DNA of 64,000 nucleotides, taken from NCBI GenBank assembly GCA_029863245.1, contig JAOTVV010000003.1, positions 175,359 to 239,358 on the forward strand. The letters are read 5' to 3'. Shown here in pieces: positions 48,258-57,535 of this stretch (its first letter is position 1; every line of letters starts with the position of its first letter). A program made the position numbers and the translations under genes. The DNA comes from Gemmatimonadota bacterium. Lineage in GTDB: Bacteria > Gemmatimonadota > Gemmatimonadetes > Gemmatimonadales > GWC2-71-9. The notes below the pieces were generated by a model, which had not been told where the DNA came from, made no database searches, and saw only the letters and a program-made list of their open reading frames with translations.

Positions 48258-48812
48258 TCATCGCCCCACCACGACTGGGTGGGGCGGGACGACCACGCTG
48301 GGCGTGACGTCCATGAAGTTATTCTCAATCACGGTCAGCTCGTGGACTCGCGCTTTCAGGCTCGGGCTGTACCCGGTCTCGATGACCTCCATGTGCACTG
48401 CGAAGAGCACGTCACCCCTCAACCCATCAGCGGCCGCGCCGGCAACCTTGATCAATCCCGGGTCGGCAGCGAGGTTGATGGCGCGGAGCACGCCATCATC
48501 AAGTGTCGCCGCCTCGATCGGCCTAAGTTTCTCGGGATCATAGAGCACATCGACCACGAACCCCGTTGGTGTCAGTTCGAGGTCTATGGTGCGCACCTTA
48601 CCGGTCACCGTGACCCGGGAGCCTGGAGTTGCCGTCTCCCGGTCCAGCGTGAGATAGACGTTCACGCCGGATGTGAGAACCGCCTCCTCTCCGTGTCCCG
48701 CCGCTCCCACGGGCTCGTCCGCGCAGGCGCTGAACCCGGCGGCGAGTGCCAGGCCCACCGTCACCGCGGCAGCCAGCAGCGTCTTCCTTCCTGGCTCTCT
48801 GTAGCTAGACAT
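48258..48812 (-). CDS. Secreted cohesin-domain protein
   Basis: Lipobox-like AAGFSACAD; cohesin-like VNVYLTLDRETATPGSRVTVTGKV...VDVLYDPEKLRPIEAATLDDG...GLIKVAGAAADGLRGDVLFAVHMEV. Confidence 0.78.
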   Translation of the reverse strand: MSSYREPGRKTLLAAAVTVGLALAAGFSACADEPVGAAGHGEEAVLTSGVNVYLTLDRETATPGSRVTVTGKVRTIDLELTPTGFVVDVLYDPEKLRPIEAATLDDGVLRAINLAADPGLIKVAGAAADGLRGDVLFAVHMEVIETGYSPSLKARVHELTVIENNFMDVTPSVVVPPHPVVVGR

Positions 48813-48866
48813 CTGTCCTCCTCTGTTCCACCGGAGACGAGACTCCATCAGAAAGGCCACATCGCT

Positions 48867-51800
48867 TTACGGAACCTGGCATTCCTCAAGCCCGTGCATT
48901 GCGATACGATGGTACGGGGGCAACCCGAGGCTGACCAGCCAACGCAGGATATACACCGCGTCTGTGCCCGTCATTGCGGCATCCCGATCGACATCACACA
49001 TGGCAACATCACAGGTCGGGCAGATAGGCAAGCTGACGAGATCTCTGAGACACTGCACTGCATCAGCAGCGCCGACCGCTCCATCATGTGTGACGTCACC
49101 AAAGGCGTATTCACTCACGCCGACGTTCACATTTGACCACTCCACGAGGGATAGCAGATCCTCCCCCAGCTCCCCACTCAGCTCGGTGACGTCTTTCGCT
49201 ATTGAAACGCAGGCGTCGGGCTGCAGAGCTGGATCGGATTGCAGTTGCAGGGTCAGCAGCGTAACCCTTGGCACGCCCACCGCGTCGGTGCGTGCTCCCG
49301 TACAGGGCAAGGTCCCCTGAGTGCCAGCGTCGGCGTCGTTGCAGAGGAAGGTCCCTCCGAAGTCGCCTTCCTCCACAGCGACGTACGTCATGTCAGCCGG
49401 GCTCCAGGATATCTCCTCTACAAAGGCGGCTACCGGCAGATTGCTGTCATCCTTGCTGTACAGGATCTGCGGCAGCTTGAATGGCTCCCCGTGCATCGCA
49501 CGTGGATCCCCGACGCCGGGATAGTCCGCAGTGCTCATGTCCTCTGGCGCGAACCGCGCGACGTAAAGGGCCTGACCGGCTGGATGCGGCAGAGGCCCGT
49601 CGTTAACGGGGTAGGTATAGAACTCGCCGAACCCGTCCGACGCGCCCGACAAGAACATCAGAGCACCTTCGGTCAAAGCGAGGCCGAATAGGTTATAGAA
49701 TCCAGGCGCAAGTGCCAGCTGGGTCGCGGTCGAGGTGAGATCGGGATCGATACTCCACACCCTGCCGGTGTCGTCGGTGAAGTAGACGATTCCCGACCGA
49801 CCCACTGCCACCGCCTGAACATCATACACACTGGACGCGAGCGTGGTGCTGCTCCCGTCATCCAGAGAAACCTTGGTCAATCCGTAGTTAGAGAGGTTGT
49901 TCGCTACGTACACCGAGTTGTCTTGTGGTCTGTAGGCCACTCCTCCGACGCAGGATGGCAGGCTGGTAGAGATCGGATCTTCCGCGCTTCCATCCAGCGG
50001 GATTCTGTATACCTGCCCTGAGTTCAAACATCTCGACGACCCGAACAAGTCGTTTTGGGGACCCCACGTAAGCCAGAAGACCCCCCCGTCGGGCAGCACC
50101 TTGAAATCGGACACAGTCCCATCCGGCGTGACTCGTCTCACCGTCCAAGCGAAATCGCGGATGCCAACGTACCAATTCCCATCTTCACCGAGCGCGACAC
50201 CACCCGGGGATCCTATTCCTGTGGCGATGGGGGCGCCCACAGTGCCGTCCGGCGATATCGGGATCAAGCTCCCTCCGTTGTCCCGCGTCGCGACCATCAC
50301 GCTTGGGGGTCCATTCCGTGTGTCACCTGTGGCCATACCCCAGGCGTAATCGTGGCCGCTGGAAATGATCGCCATACCTTCGGAGTACACGTAGAACCCC
50401 AGCTCCACTATCTGATTCTGCAGCCAGCCGTCGGCTGCCTGGAATTGGATGCTTCCGAAGTTCCACTCCTCAGGAACGCCGGTCGGATTCAAGGTCACCT
50501 CGACCGAAGTTTCCTGAAGGTCATTGGTCAGTCTCGGCGAATCCAGCTTCCCACGAGCTGCGGCCTTCACCCATGCTAGGAGGGGCTCGGCTAGCCGCTC
50601 GTCCGACAGCTCGTAGTCACCGGTGCCGAGCAGACCCCTGACGAACGCGGAACTAAGGGGACGCGCGACAGCCGGGTCGACGCCGCTGACTTCGGATTGC
50701 TCCACAACTCCGGTCTCTTGTCCAACAACTCCGGTCTCTTCCCTAACCTCAGGGATACTGAAATCCTCGAGCGTAATCAGCTCACCCGTCTGACTCGCCG
50801 TCCCTGAGGTGGGGTCAATAGTGATCCAGCTCTCGGATGGCGACCCAGTCCACGCAACCGTCCCGAGGCCAGTGAGGTCAAAGACTGTGAGTGGGGTGCT
50901 GAGGCTGCTTCCGTTCTGCTCACCTCGAGTCACGAACCCCCACCAGGAGAATCCTAAGATCGCCGCCGCCGGCCGGGCTTTCAGCAGGTAGCCTCCCCCA
51001 AAAGCATCGGCCCAGGCACCCACTTCAACGACGTAGTCGCCCGTCTCCGGTAGATAGACCCTGTACACCAGCGCCTGGAAGCCCAGCCCGGCGTATGGTG
51101 CCATATCGTTCCAGTCCAACAGCGTTTCCCCGTCGGGCTTGTAGACCCGAACCACTGGATCGATCAACGCTGGCGATGCCGAATAGTCGGTCAGCACTGC
51201 CACGTCGATTTCTTGCCCTGCTGTTCCACTTAGCAAGTACCGCACGCGCTCACCAACAGGGAGCATGCCGGCCGTCGTAATGGCCGCATCGAGAGCGATT
51301 CGCGGAGCGACTGCGAGCCGTACACGCATGGTCACGGGCGAGTTGGCTGCGTTCCCACTAATTGTCACAAAACCGGTGTAGAAGCCGGTGCCGAGTCCAG
51401 AGGGATTCGCAACGACATCGAACTGATCAGGTGTGACATCGCTCGCGCTGCCCGACGCTGGATTCAGTGTGATCCACGTGGCGTCGTCCGTCGCCGTCCA
51501 GTCGATCGTCCCCGCGGCGCCGACGTTCCGGATCTCCACCGGCGCTGTGATCGACGCTCCTCCTGGCTCTGCCGCCAGCGTGACTTCCATCGGATCAACG
51601 GAGAGTGCGAAACTGCCTGAGGCAACCGCGGCGACCGCAGCCCCCGCATCTACGACACCATACCCGCTCTCCCAATCGAATCCCGACGCTTCGATGTCCT
51701 GTGCCGTACTCCGCAGTATCTGCCGTACCTGATCCACGGTGAGATCGGGCCGTGCTGCGCGCACCAGGGCCGCCACGCCGGCGACGTGTGGCGACGCCAT

Positions 51801-52916
51801 CGAGGTCCCGTTCTTTGTACCATATCCCCCTCCACCAAGCGTGCTGTACACACCAACTCCGGGGGCCGCGAGTTCGATCTCAGGTCCGGTGTTCGAGAAC
51901 GAGGCCACATTGTCAGACTGGTAGATGGCGGCGACGGCGATCGCATACGGCTGCGCTGCTGGGAACCCGACCTGCCCGCTGAGGAGTTGCCCTTCGTTAC
52001 CAGCGGACGCGACCGGAAACACGCCTGCTGAGTACGCGGCGAACAGCGCATCACCCCGGGCGAAACTGGGGTACAGGCCGCCGAAACTCATGTTAATAAC
52101 GTCCAGGTCGTTCGTAGTCGCCCATTCAATTCCCAAGATGCTGTGGGACCGAAGCACGCTGCAGGTGGTGAGTCCGGCGTTCTCAGGATCGAACACACGA
52201 AGCGCATAGAGGTCCACCTCGGGTGCCACGCCAACCACGCCGATCGTGTTGTCCAGCGCGGCAACGGTTCCAGCGACGTGTGTACCGTGGGTGGAGGAAC
52301 AAATAGCCGAGTTATCGTCCCAATCACTCCGTGTCGTTCCCCCGGTGACGAGGTTTATTCCTCCGATCGGGTTGAGATCGGGATGATCCTCATCGATACC
52401 CGTGTCGAGGATGCCTACCGACACGCCCGATCCCTTGGTAAACGACCATGCGGACGATGCACCGACCCGCGTAATGCCCCACGGCGTCGTTTGCGCCGTG
52501 GGCTCGTCCAGGTGATCTGGCTCGACGTAATCAATGTTGGGATTTGCCAGTAGCTCTTCCAACCGGTCAGGATCGATGATGGCTGCGACAGCCGGGATGA
52601 TCTGGTACTGGATCGTCACCTCCACACCCAGCGGTGCCAGCGACACTGCCAACTGTGCAACTGCATTCGGAGCCAGCGCTGAGGTCCCGTCCGAACGCAT
52701 CCCTTGCCCCGCGTCCACTGGCTTGAAGCCGATGATCACGCGTCCGTTGAGCTCTCGAATCTGGGTCTTGATCGTTGCGATCTCTTGTGGGGTTAGGCCG
52801 GCTTGTCGCCCTGGCCGTTCCTGTTGCGACCACAGATCGCTCGGCAGCGAGATAAGCAGCAGTATGAGAATTCCCGCGAGACCGTAACGCCGCACGTCCG
52901 GCTCCCTCGCAAACAT
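48867..52916 (-). CDS. Large secreted S8 subtilase with C-terminal dockerin
   Basis: Catalytic motifs GILDTGIDEDHPDL, STHGTHVAGTVA, NGTSMASPHVAGVAAL; terminal duplicated GDVTHDGAVGAADAVQCLRDLVSLP ... CDVDRDAAMTGTDAVYILRWLVSLG dockerin type I repeats. Confidence 0.93.
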   Translation of the reverse strand: MFAREPDVRRYGLAGILILLLISLPSDLWSQQERPGRQAGLTPQEIATIKTQIRELNGRVIIGFKPVDAGQGMRSDGTSALAPNAVAQLAVSLAPLGVEVTIQYQIIPAVAAIIDPDRLEELLANPNIDYVEPDHLDEPTAQTTPWGITRVGASSAWSFTKGSGVSVGILDTGIDEDHPDLNPIGGINLVTGGTTRSDWDDNSAICSSTHGTHVAGTVAALDNTIGVVGVAPEVDLYALRVFDPENAGLTTCSVLRSHSILGIEWATTNDLDVINMSFGGLYPSFARGDALFAAYSAGVFPVASAGNEGQLLSGQVGFPAAQPYAIAVAAIYQSDNVASFSNTGPEIELAAPGVGVYSTLGGGGYGTKNGTSMASPHVAGVAALVRAARPDLTVDQVRQILRSTAQDIEASGFDWESGYGVVDAGAAVAAVASGSFALSVDPMEVTLAAEPGGASITAPVEIRNVGAAGTIDWTATDDATWITLNPASGSASDVTPDQFDVVANPSGLGTGFYTGFVTISGNAANSPVTMRVRLAVAPRIALDAAITTAGMLPVGERVRYLLSGTAGQEIDVAVLTDYSASPALIDPVVRVYKPDGETLLDWNDMAPYAGLGFQALVYRVYLPETGDYVVEVGAWADAFGGGYLLKARPAAAILGFSWWGFVTRGEQNGSSLSTPLTVFDLTGLGTVAWTGSPSESWITIDPTSGTASQTGELITLEDFSIPEVREETGVVGQETGVVEQSEVSGVDPAVARPLSSAFVRGLLGTGDYELSDERLAEPLLAWVKAAARGKLDSPRLTNDLQETSVEVTLNPTGVPEEWNFGSIQFQAADGWLQNQIVELGFYVYSEGMAIISSGHDYAWGMATGDTRNGPPSVMVATRDNGGSLIPISPDGTVGAPIATGIGSPGGVALGEDGNWYVGIRDFAWTVRRVTPDGTVSDFKVLPDGGVFWLTWGPQNDLFGSSRCLNSGQVYRIPLDGSAEDPISTSLPSCVGGVAYRPQDNSVYVANNLSNYGLTKVSLDDGSSTTLASSVYDVQAVAVGRSGIVYFTDDTGRVWSIDPDLTSTATQLALAPGFYNLFGLALTEGALMFLSGASDGFGEFYTYPVNDGPLPHPAGQALYVARFAPEDMSTADYPGVGDPRAMHGEPFKLPQILYSKDDSNLPVAAFVEEISWSPADMTYVAVEEGDFGGTFLCNDADAGTQGTLPCTGARTDAVGVPRVTLLTLQLQSDPALQPDACVSIAKDVTELSGELGEDLLSLVEWSNVNVGVSEYAFGDVTHDGAVGAADAVQCLRDLVSLPICPTCDVAMCDVDRDAAMTGTDAVYILRWLVSLGLPPYHRIAMHGLEECQVP

Positions 52917-53021
52917 GTCTTCCTCCTAGGCCTTTAGACCACCGAATTCGTCCGCCGATTGCGCATTCGTTGCCACGGCTTCGTGGACCTCCGCCAAAAG
53001 AAACGCTGGGTCAGCTGCGGC

Positions 53022-54302
53022 TCACGGCGTGACCACGCAGACATTCACAGGCTCGGTTATGATGATCGCGCGCTCCAATAGATTGATAGACTCGAAGGTC
53101 ACTGGGTCTATTGCTGTCAGTTCGGTTAGGGTTGGAGTGAAGTCAGAACATCCTTCGCTCAGGCCCTGGACGCTGAACGTCAGGGCATCGAGCACGTCGC
53201 CCGTTAATCCGGCCGCTGAGATTGCCGAGAACTTGAGCGTACCGGCGGGAGTCTCGTTCGAGAAGAGCAGGTCCCAGATGGTCCCTGCCGCATCATCGAG
53301 ATAGTCGAGGAGCGACCCAGTCCAGGTCACGTCACCAACCATCGAAGTCAGCGGTTCCGAGATCTGCGTGACATCCAGCTGCAGCGCAATATCCGACGTG
53401 CCGCCCACCGATGGACTCACGGGGGCTGCCAGGGTGCGGACGTAGACGACCGGCTTCACCGTCACCGTCACACAACCGTCAGCTTCCGGCCCGGAGCTGC
53501 TCGCGCAGACGGTGCTCGTCCCCTCTGCAACACCGCTGACCTCTCCCGTCCCGGGATCCACGTCGGCAACGCCCGGCACCAAGCTCGACCACGTCACCGT
53601 CCGACCGGTCACCGGCCGACCGATGCGATCGCGGACCACCGCGTCGAGCGTCTCTGTCAGCCCGATTCCCACCACCGGCTGCTCCGGGCTGACGTCCACC
53701 CAGCCGTCGTCATACTGGACGTTCGCCCAGACGTACACGGCGAAGTTGAAGGTCAAGACGCTCGACGGCACGTTCCACCGCCACATCATGGGAGACGAGA
53801 TATCGTCGGTGTCTAGCATCTCGTCATACTGAAAGTACGGCTGTTCGGTCAAGATAAACGTCGCTGTACCAGACGCGTTGGCTACGGTCACGATGCCGTC
53901 CCCACCAGTCACGCTCGGGCCCTCATGGAAGAACACGCGAACGCCCTCGGGATCGAGGGTCGTGCCATCGGTAGTTCCGAGGGCCTGCCCAATCAGGTTC
54001 TGCACCGTGACGTCTGCCTGAAACACGGCGGAGCCGTCGTAGCTCACGTTGTCGGAGGCCAGCCGCACATGGGGATTTCCAACGATGACCGAGAGCGAGA
54101 GCCCTGGCACCGGGTCGCTCTGAAGGCCCTGGCACAAGACTGTGCCGGCCGCCACCTCCGCGCGACACGCAATCACCTGTGGCAGCGGAGCTGTGTCTTC
54201 AGTCGGGGCCGTCGGGATGGTGGGGTCGTCGCACGCCCCTGCGAGGAGGATAGCGACCAAAGGAGTGATCGTTCGAGTCAGGAACTGCAGTGTACGTGGC
54301 AT
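53022..54302 (-). CDS. Secreted lipoprotein with Ig-like (BIg2) domain and C-terminal cohesin-like domain
   Basis: Lipobox AILLAGAC; TWSSLVPGVADVDPGTGEVSGVAEGTSTV; SVGGTSDIALQLDVT...GTLKFSAISAAGLTGDVLDALTFSVQG. Confidence 0.82.
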   Translation of the reverse strand: MPRTLQFLTRTITPLVAILLAGACDDPTIPTAPTEDTAPLPQVIACRAEVAAGTVLCQGLQSDPVPGLSLSVIVGNPHVRLASDNVSYDGSAVFQADVTVQNLIGQALGTTDGTTLDPEGVRVFFHEGPSVTGGDGIVTVANASGTATFILTEQPYFQYDEMLDTDDISSPMMWRWNVPSSVLTFNFAVYVWANVQYDDGWVDVSPEQPVVGIGLTETLDAVVRDRIGRPVTGRTVTWSSLVPGVADVDPGTGEVSGVAEGTSTVCASSSGPEADGCVTVTVKPVVYVRTLAAPVSPSVGGTSDIALQLDVTQISEPLTSMVGDVTWTGSLLDYLDDAAGTIWDLLFSNETPAGTLKFSAISAAGLTGDVLDALTFSVQGLSEGCSDFTPTLTELTAIDPVTFESINLLERAIIITEPVNVCVVTP

Positions 54303-54364
54303 CGTACCCTCCACGACATGACGCGTCGGTGGGTTACCTCTTCGAGCTGCAAACCCGCGAGTGA

Positions 54365-54538
54365 CTAGAACACGGTGCTGCCGCCCGTATCGCCTCCCCC
54401 ACCTATTGGGCTACCGGTCTGCAAGGTGAGGTCGGTCAAACGGGGCAGATCGGTAATCTGCGGTTTGGTCCAGCGCTTCTTCTCAGTTGGCGGTAAGTCA
54501 GCGTTCGGTCCGGGATTGGGTGCGGTGCGACCGTCCAT
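54365..54538 (-). CDS. Short RiPP-precursor-like peptide B (57 aa)
   Basis: MDGRTAPNPGPNADLPPTEKKRWTKPQITDLPRLTDLTLQTGSPIGGGGDTGGSTVF*; paralog of peptide A; upstream GAGGAGG. Confidence 0.85.
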   Translation of the reverse strand: MDGRTAPNPGPNADLPPTEKKRWTKPQITDLPRLTDLTLQTGSPIGGGGDTGGSTVF

Positions 54539-54631
54539 GGTGGCCTCCTCGATCAAGCCATGACCGCTGCGCGCACCGACTCGCGTCACGCTCGCGGACG
54601 CGTCGGTCGAGCGACAGGATCACCAAGTTCC

Positions 54632-54868
54632 AGAGGGGCTCTCCGCCGAAGACTCGGCGGTCTCGTCGTCAGGCGGGCGTCAGACTGCGGCGTCGGTCGG
54701 GCGGCGGGGCCAGAGGGGCAACGACGTGAGCTGTCACCTTCCAGGCGTTGACTATGTAACGCGGGACACCGTCGCGCAAGTACTGCAGCGACAACACATT
54801 ACGAGGGTTTTGGTCCAGATTGTGTTGCGCACGACTTCTAGCTCGTGGCCCACGAGGGCAGCCGCTGC
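54632..54868 (-). repeat. 237-bp dispersed repeat, copy B
   Basis: Reverse-complement match to 46443-46678 without indels through the translated 65-codon frame. Confidence 0.9.
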
Positions 54869-54891
54869 CTGACCCAATTGGGTAGTCTGGA

Positions 54892-55211
54892 ATGACAGCC
54901 CGGTTGCACGAAACCGATGCCTGGTACGACTCCGCGCTCGAGAAGAAGATGGCGGCGGGCGGGCTCTCGGCCGCCGCCGAGCGTGCGCTGGCCGACACCA
55001 CGGGTCTGCCCGGGCGCCATGGTTCCGCCACACGCTGTACGCACCCGGCGTGTACGCGGGCTACGGGGTCAAGACGCTGCCGGGCGTGCGCGAGGGGACC
55101 GAACAGTGCGCGTGGGAGGAGACGGAGCGGGAGATTGCACGGGCGGCCGCCGCCCTAGGTCGTCTGGTCGATGTCGTGGAGCGTGCGGGGTGGGTCCTCG
55201 GAGCGCCGTGA
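54892..55211 (+). pseudogene. C-terminal remnant of an M28/glutamate-carboxypeptidase-like peptidase (frameshifted)
   Basis: RLHETDAWYDSALEKKMAAGGLSAAAERALADTTGLPGR then (frameshift) WFRHTLYAPGVYAGYGVKTLPGVREGTEQCAWEETEREIARAAAAL...WVLGAP*. Confidence 0.65.
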
Positions 55212-55290
55212 GCGCTCCCGGCCCTCTGTCCCACCAGTTAGCCGCACTCGCGGCCGAGATTGCCCGATCCCCCGATCAGACGATCTTTCC

Positions 55291-55386
55291 AACCGCCTAA
55301 CCGCCTAACCGCCTAACCGCCTAACCGTGTAACCGCCTAACCGCCTAACCGTGTAACCGCCTAACCGCCTAACCGCCTAACCGCCC
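55291..55386 (+). repeat. Octanucleotide tandem array (12 x AACCGCCT, two variant AACCGTGT units)
   Basis: Direct reading of twelve consecutive 8-bp units; overlaps the 3' end of the downstream kinase gene. Confidence 0.97.
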
Positions 55387-57012
55387 ATCTCCCCCCGACC
55401 CCATCATCGAGGCGATCGAGCGCCCGGTACGCAGGAGCCAGCGCCGCACCGGAGTCCCCCGCTCGGTACCGGCGGGCTGGGGCTCCACAGGCGCCGCGCT
55501 CGGCCCGGCCGGAAGGCGCAGCGCTCCGCGCATCGGCGGGCCGGTTTCCACTCGGCGTTCGGGTACCGTCCCCGGCAGCATCACGTGGAAGATCGTCCCG
55601 CCACCCGACCGGCTCTCGACATCCACGGTGCCTCCGTGCGCCTCGACGAGTTGGCGCACGATGGCGAGCCCCAGACCCACACCGCCGTCGGACCGCTTGC
55701 GGCCCGCCTGGTAGTACTTGCTGAACACGAATGACACTTCCTCGTCCGGGATGCCCACGCCGGAATCGATCACGGCGAAGTGCAACGCCGATGGGCGGGT
55801 CCGATCGCCCCATACTCGAATGGACACCTTGCCGCCCCGGGGCGTGAACTTGAAGGCGTTGGACAAGAGGTTGCCGACGATCTCGTTGTGCAGGGCTTCT
55901 GGGTCCACCTCCACAAAGGCAGGTGCGCTCGGGTCCACGCTCACCGTGAAGTCGATGCCGTGGTGCCGAGCCTGCGGCTCGAACGCGCTCCGCACCCAGC
56001 CGAAGGTCGGGACGACCGGGACCTGCTCGGTCTGGATTGGATACGCCTGTGCCTCGATCCGTCCCAGGTTGAGCATGCGGTTCACGCGCTCGGTCAAGAG
56101 CCGCACGTGCTCGTGGATCGTGCGGAAGTGGCCGCGCTGCTGCTCGTCGAGCTTGGGGCCGGCCGCTTCCTCGATCAGTTCGGCACACCCGTTGATGATG
56201 TTGAGCGGGGCCTTGATGTCGTGGCTCACGACGTTCAAGACTTCACCCCGGATCCGCTCCAGCTCCGCCAGCTGGTTGGTCATCGAGCGGAACGAGCGGC
56301 TCAGGTCACCCAGCTCGTCTTCGCGCTCATAGGGCAGGTCTGACGGCGCCACGAACACCCCGTGCGCCACCGAGGCCATGCTGGTTCGGAGTCGCCGCAC
56401 CGGACGGGTGAGCGTCAACGTGGTCCACAGCGCGACGGCAGCGCCGAACGCGAGCGCGAGCAGCCCAGCGAGAAGGGCCGTCCGGATCGCGCCGGCACTG
56501 ATCTCTTGCGCTGCGGTCGCCGCGCGCGCGCTGGAACGATTGATCGCATCGCCGATCGGAGCGACGGTCGACCGCGCCTCCACGAGGACGGGCTGCACGG
56601 TGGTGCGCAAGTAGTCAGTGGCATCCTGCGCGCGGCGGGCCTCGACCAGTGCCTCCAACGCGAGCGTCGCTGCCGCCAGCGAGTCCAGCCATACCGTGGG
56701 CGGGGTGTCGACGCTGCCGATGCCTGCCTGCGCGAGTCGATCGGCGCCCGCGAGGGCCTGGTTCAACGCCTTGTGCATTCCGGCGCGGAACGCCGGGTCG
56801 GGGGCAATCACGTAGCTCCGCGCCTGGCGGTCGAACTCGATGAGGCCGGTGCGCAACTCACCCAGGGCGTCCAACGTGGTTGCCTGGTTGGTCTGCAGCG
56901 TGACGGCGATCTCGCGCACCTGCCTGAGACGCCCGATCCCATAGGCGAGGGGCATGCCCAGAAGCAGCGCGATCGCGGCGAAGGCGAGCAGGAGTCGGGC
57001 GCGAATGGTCAC
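55369..57012 (-). CDS. Sensor histidine kinase (membrane, HAMP, HisKA, HATPase)
   Basis: VVSHDIKAPLNIINGCAELI H-box; VIDSGVGIP; GVGLGLAIVRQLVEAHGG. Confidence 0.93.
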   Translation of the reverse strand: MTIRARLLLAFAAIALLLGMPLAYGIGRLRQVREIAVTLQTNQATTLDALGELRTGLIEFDRQARSYVIAPDPAFRAGMHKALNQALAGADRLAQAGIGSVDTPPTVWLDSLAAATLALEALVEARRAQDATDYLRTTVQPVLVEARSTVAPIGDAINRSSARAATAAQEISAGAIRTALLAGLLALAFGAAVALWTTLTLTRPVRRLRTSMASVAHGVFVAPSDLPYEREDELGDLSRSFRSMTNQLAELERIRGEVLNVVSHDIKAPLNIINGCAELIEEAAGPKLDEQQRGHFRTIHEHVRLLTERVNRMLNLGRIEAQAYPIQTEQVPVVPTFGWVRSAFEPQARHHGIDFTVSVDPSAPAFVEVDPEALHNEIVGNLLSNAFKFTPRGGKVSIRVWGDRTRPSALHFAVIDSGVGIPDEEVSFVFSKYYQAGRKRSDGGVGLGLAIVRQLVEAHGGTVDVESRSGGGTIFHVMLPGTVPERRVETGPPMRGALRLPAGPSAAPVEPQPAGTERGTPVRRWLLRTGRSIASMMGSGGDGRLGG

Positions 57013-57025
57013 GCGGAGGTCTCCA

Positions 57026-57535
57026 TCAGGGCTTGAGCGTCTCGCGAATCCGTTTCAGCTCTTCCTGGAGCTGCGCCACGGTCGCCTCGAGATCGCGAAG
57101 CCTCGTCGCCAGAGGCCGTGTCGCAAGCGTCGGGAGTGGAGCGGTCGCGTTCTGCACCACCTTCGAGTCGGGCCGGGCGCCGAGATCGAGCGCGAGCGCG
57201 TACAGAGACTGCGCCAGCACCGCCTCCCACGGCTCACCGGCGCTCGCGCGATGGCCCGCAGCCAGTTCGGCACCGAGTTTGGGGTCGCGAGCCGGGTTGC
57301 GCGGGTCGAGGGCGATGGCCGCCGCGAGCAAGCGAGCCTGACGTTCCAGGCCGCCTCCCGGTTTCGCCGCGACGACCGCACGCAGATGGTCGAGCGCCGT
57401 TGGCAGCTCGTTGCGGTCGAGGGCCTCCAGCGCCACCGCCATATGATCCGTCGGACTGGTGGCCATGCGACCGCCCGCCGCGGCACATGCCACCGCGAGG
57501 ATCGACGTTCCAAGCGTGACTGCACCCCGAATCAT
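57026..57535 (-). CDS. Small TPR-like secreted/lipoprotein
   Basis: ILAVACAAAG lipobox; ALEALDRNELPTALDHLRAVVAAKP; C-terminal coiled coil; between kinase and regulator genes. Confidence 0.65.
   Translation of the reverse strand: MIRGAVTLGTSILAVACAAAGGRMATSPTDHMAVALEALDRNELPTALDHLRAVVAAKPGGGLERQARLLAAAIALDPRNPARDPKLGAELAAGHRASAGEPWEAVLAQSLYALALDLGARPDSKVVQNATAPLPTLATRPLATRLRDLEATVAQLQEELKRIRETLKP

Noticed and set aside
55291-55386. CRISPR array
   Set aside because: Units are contiguous 8-bp repeats with no spacers and no cas genes nearby.
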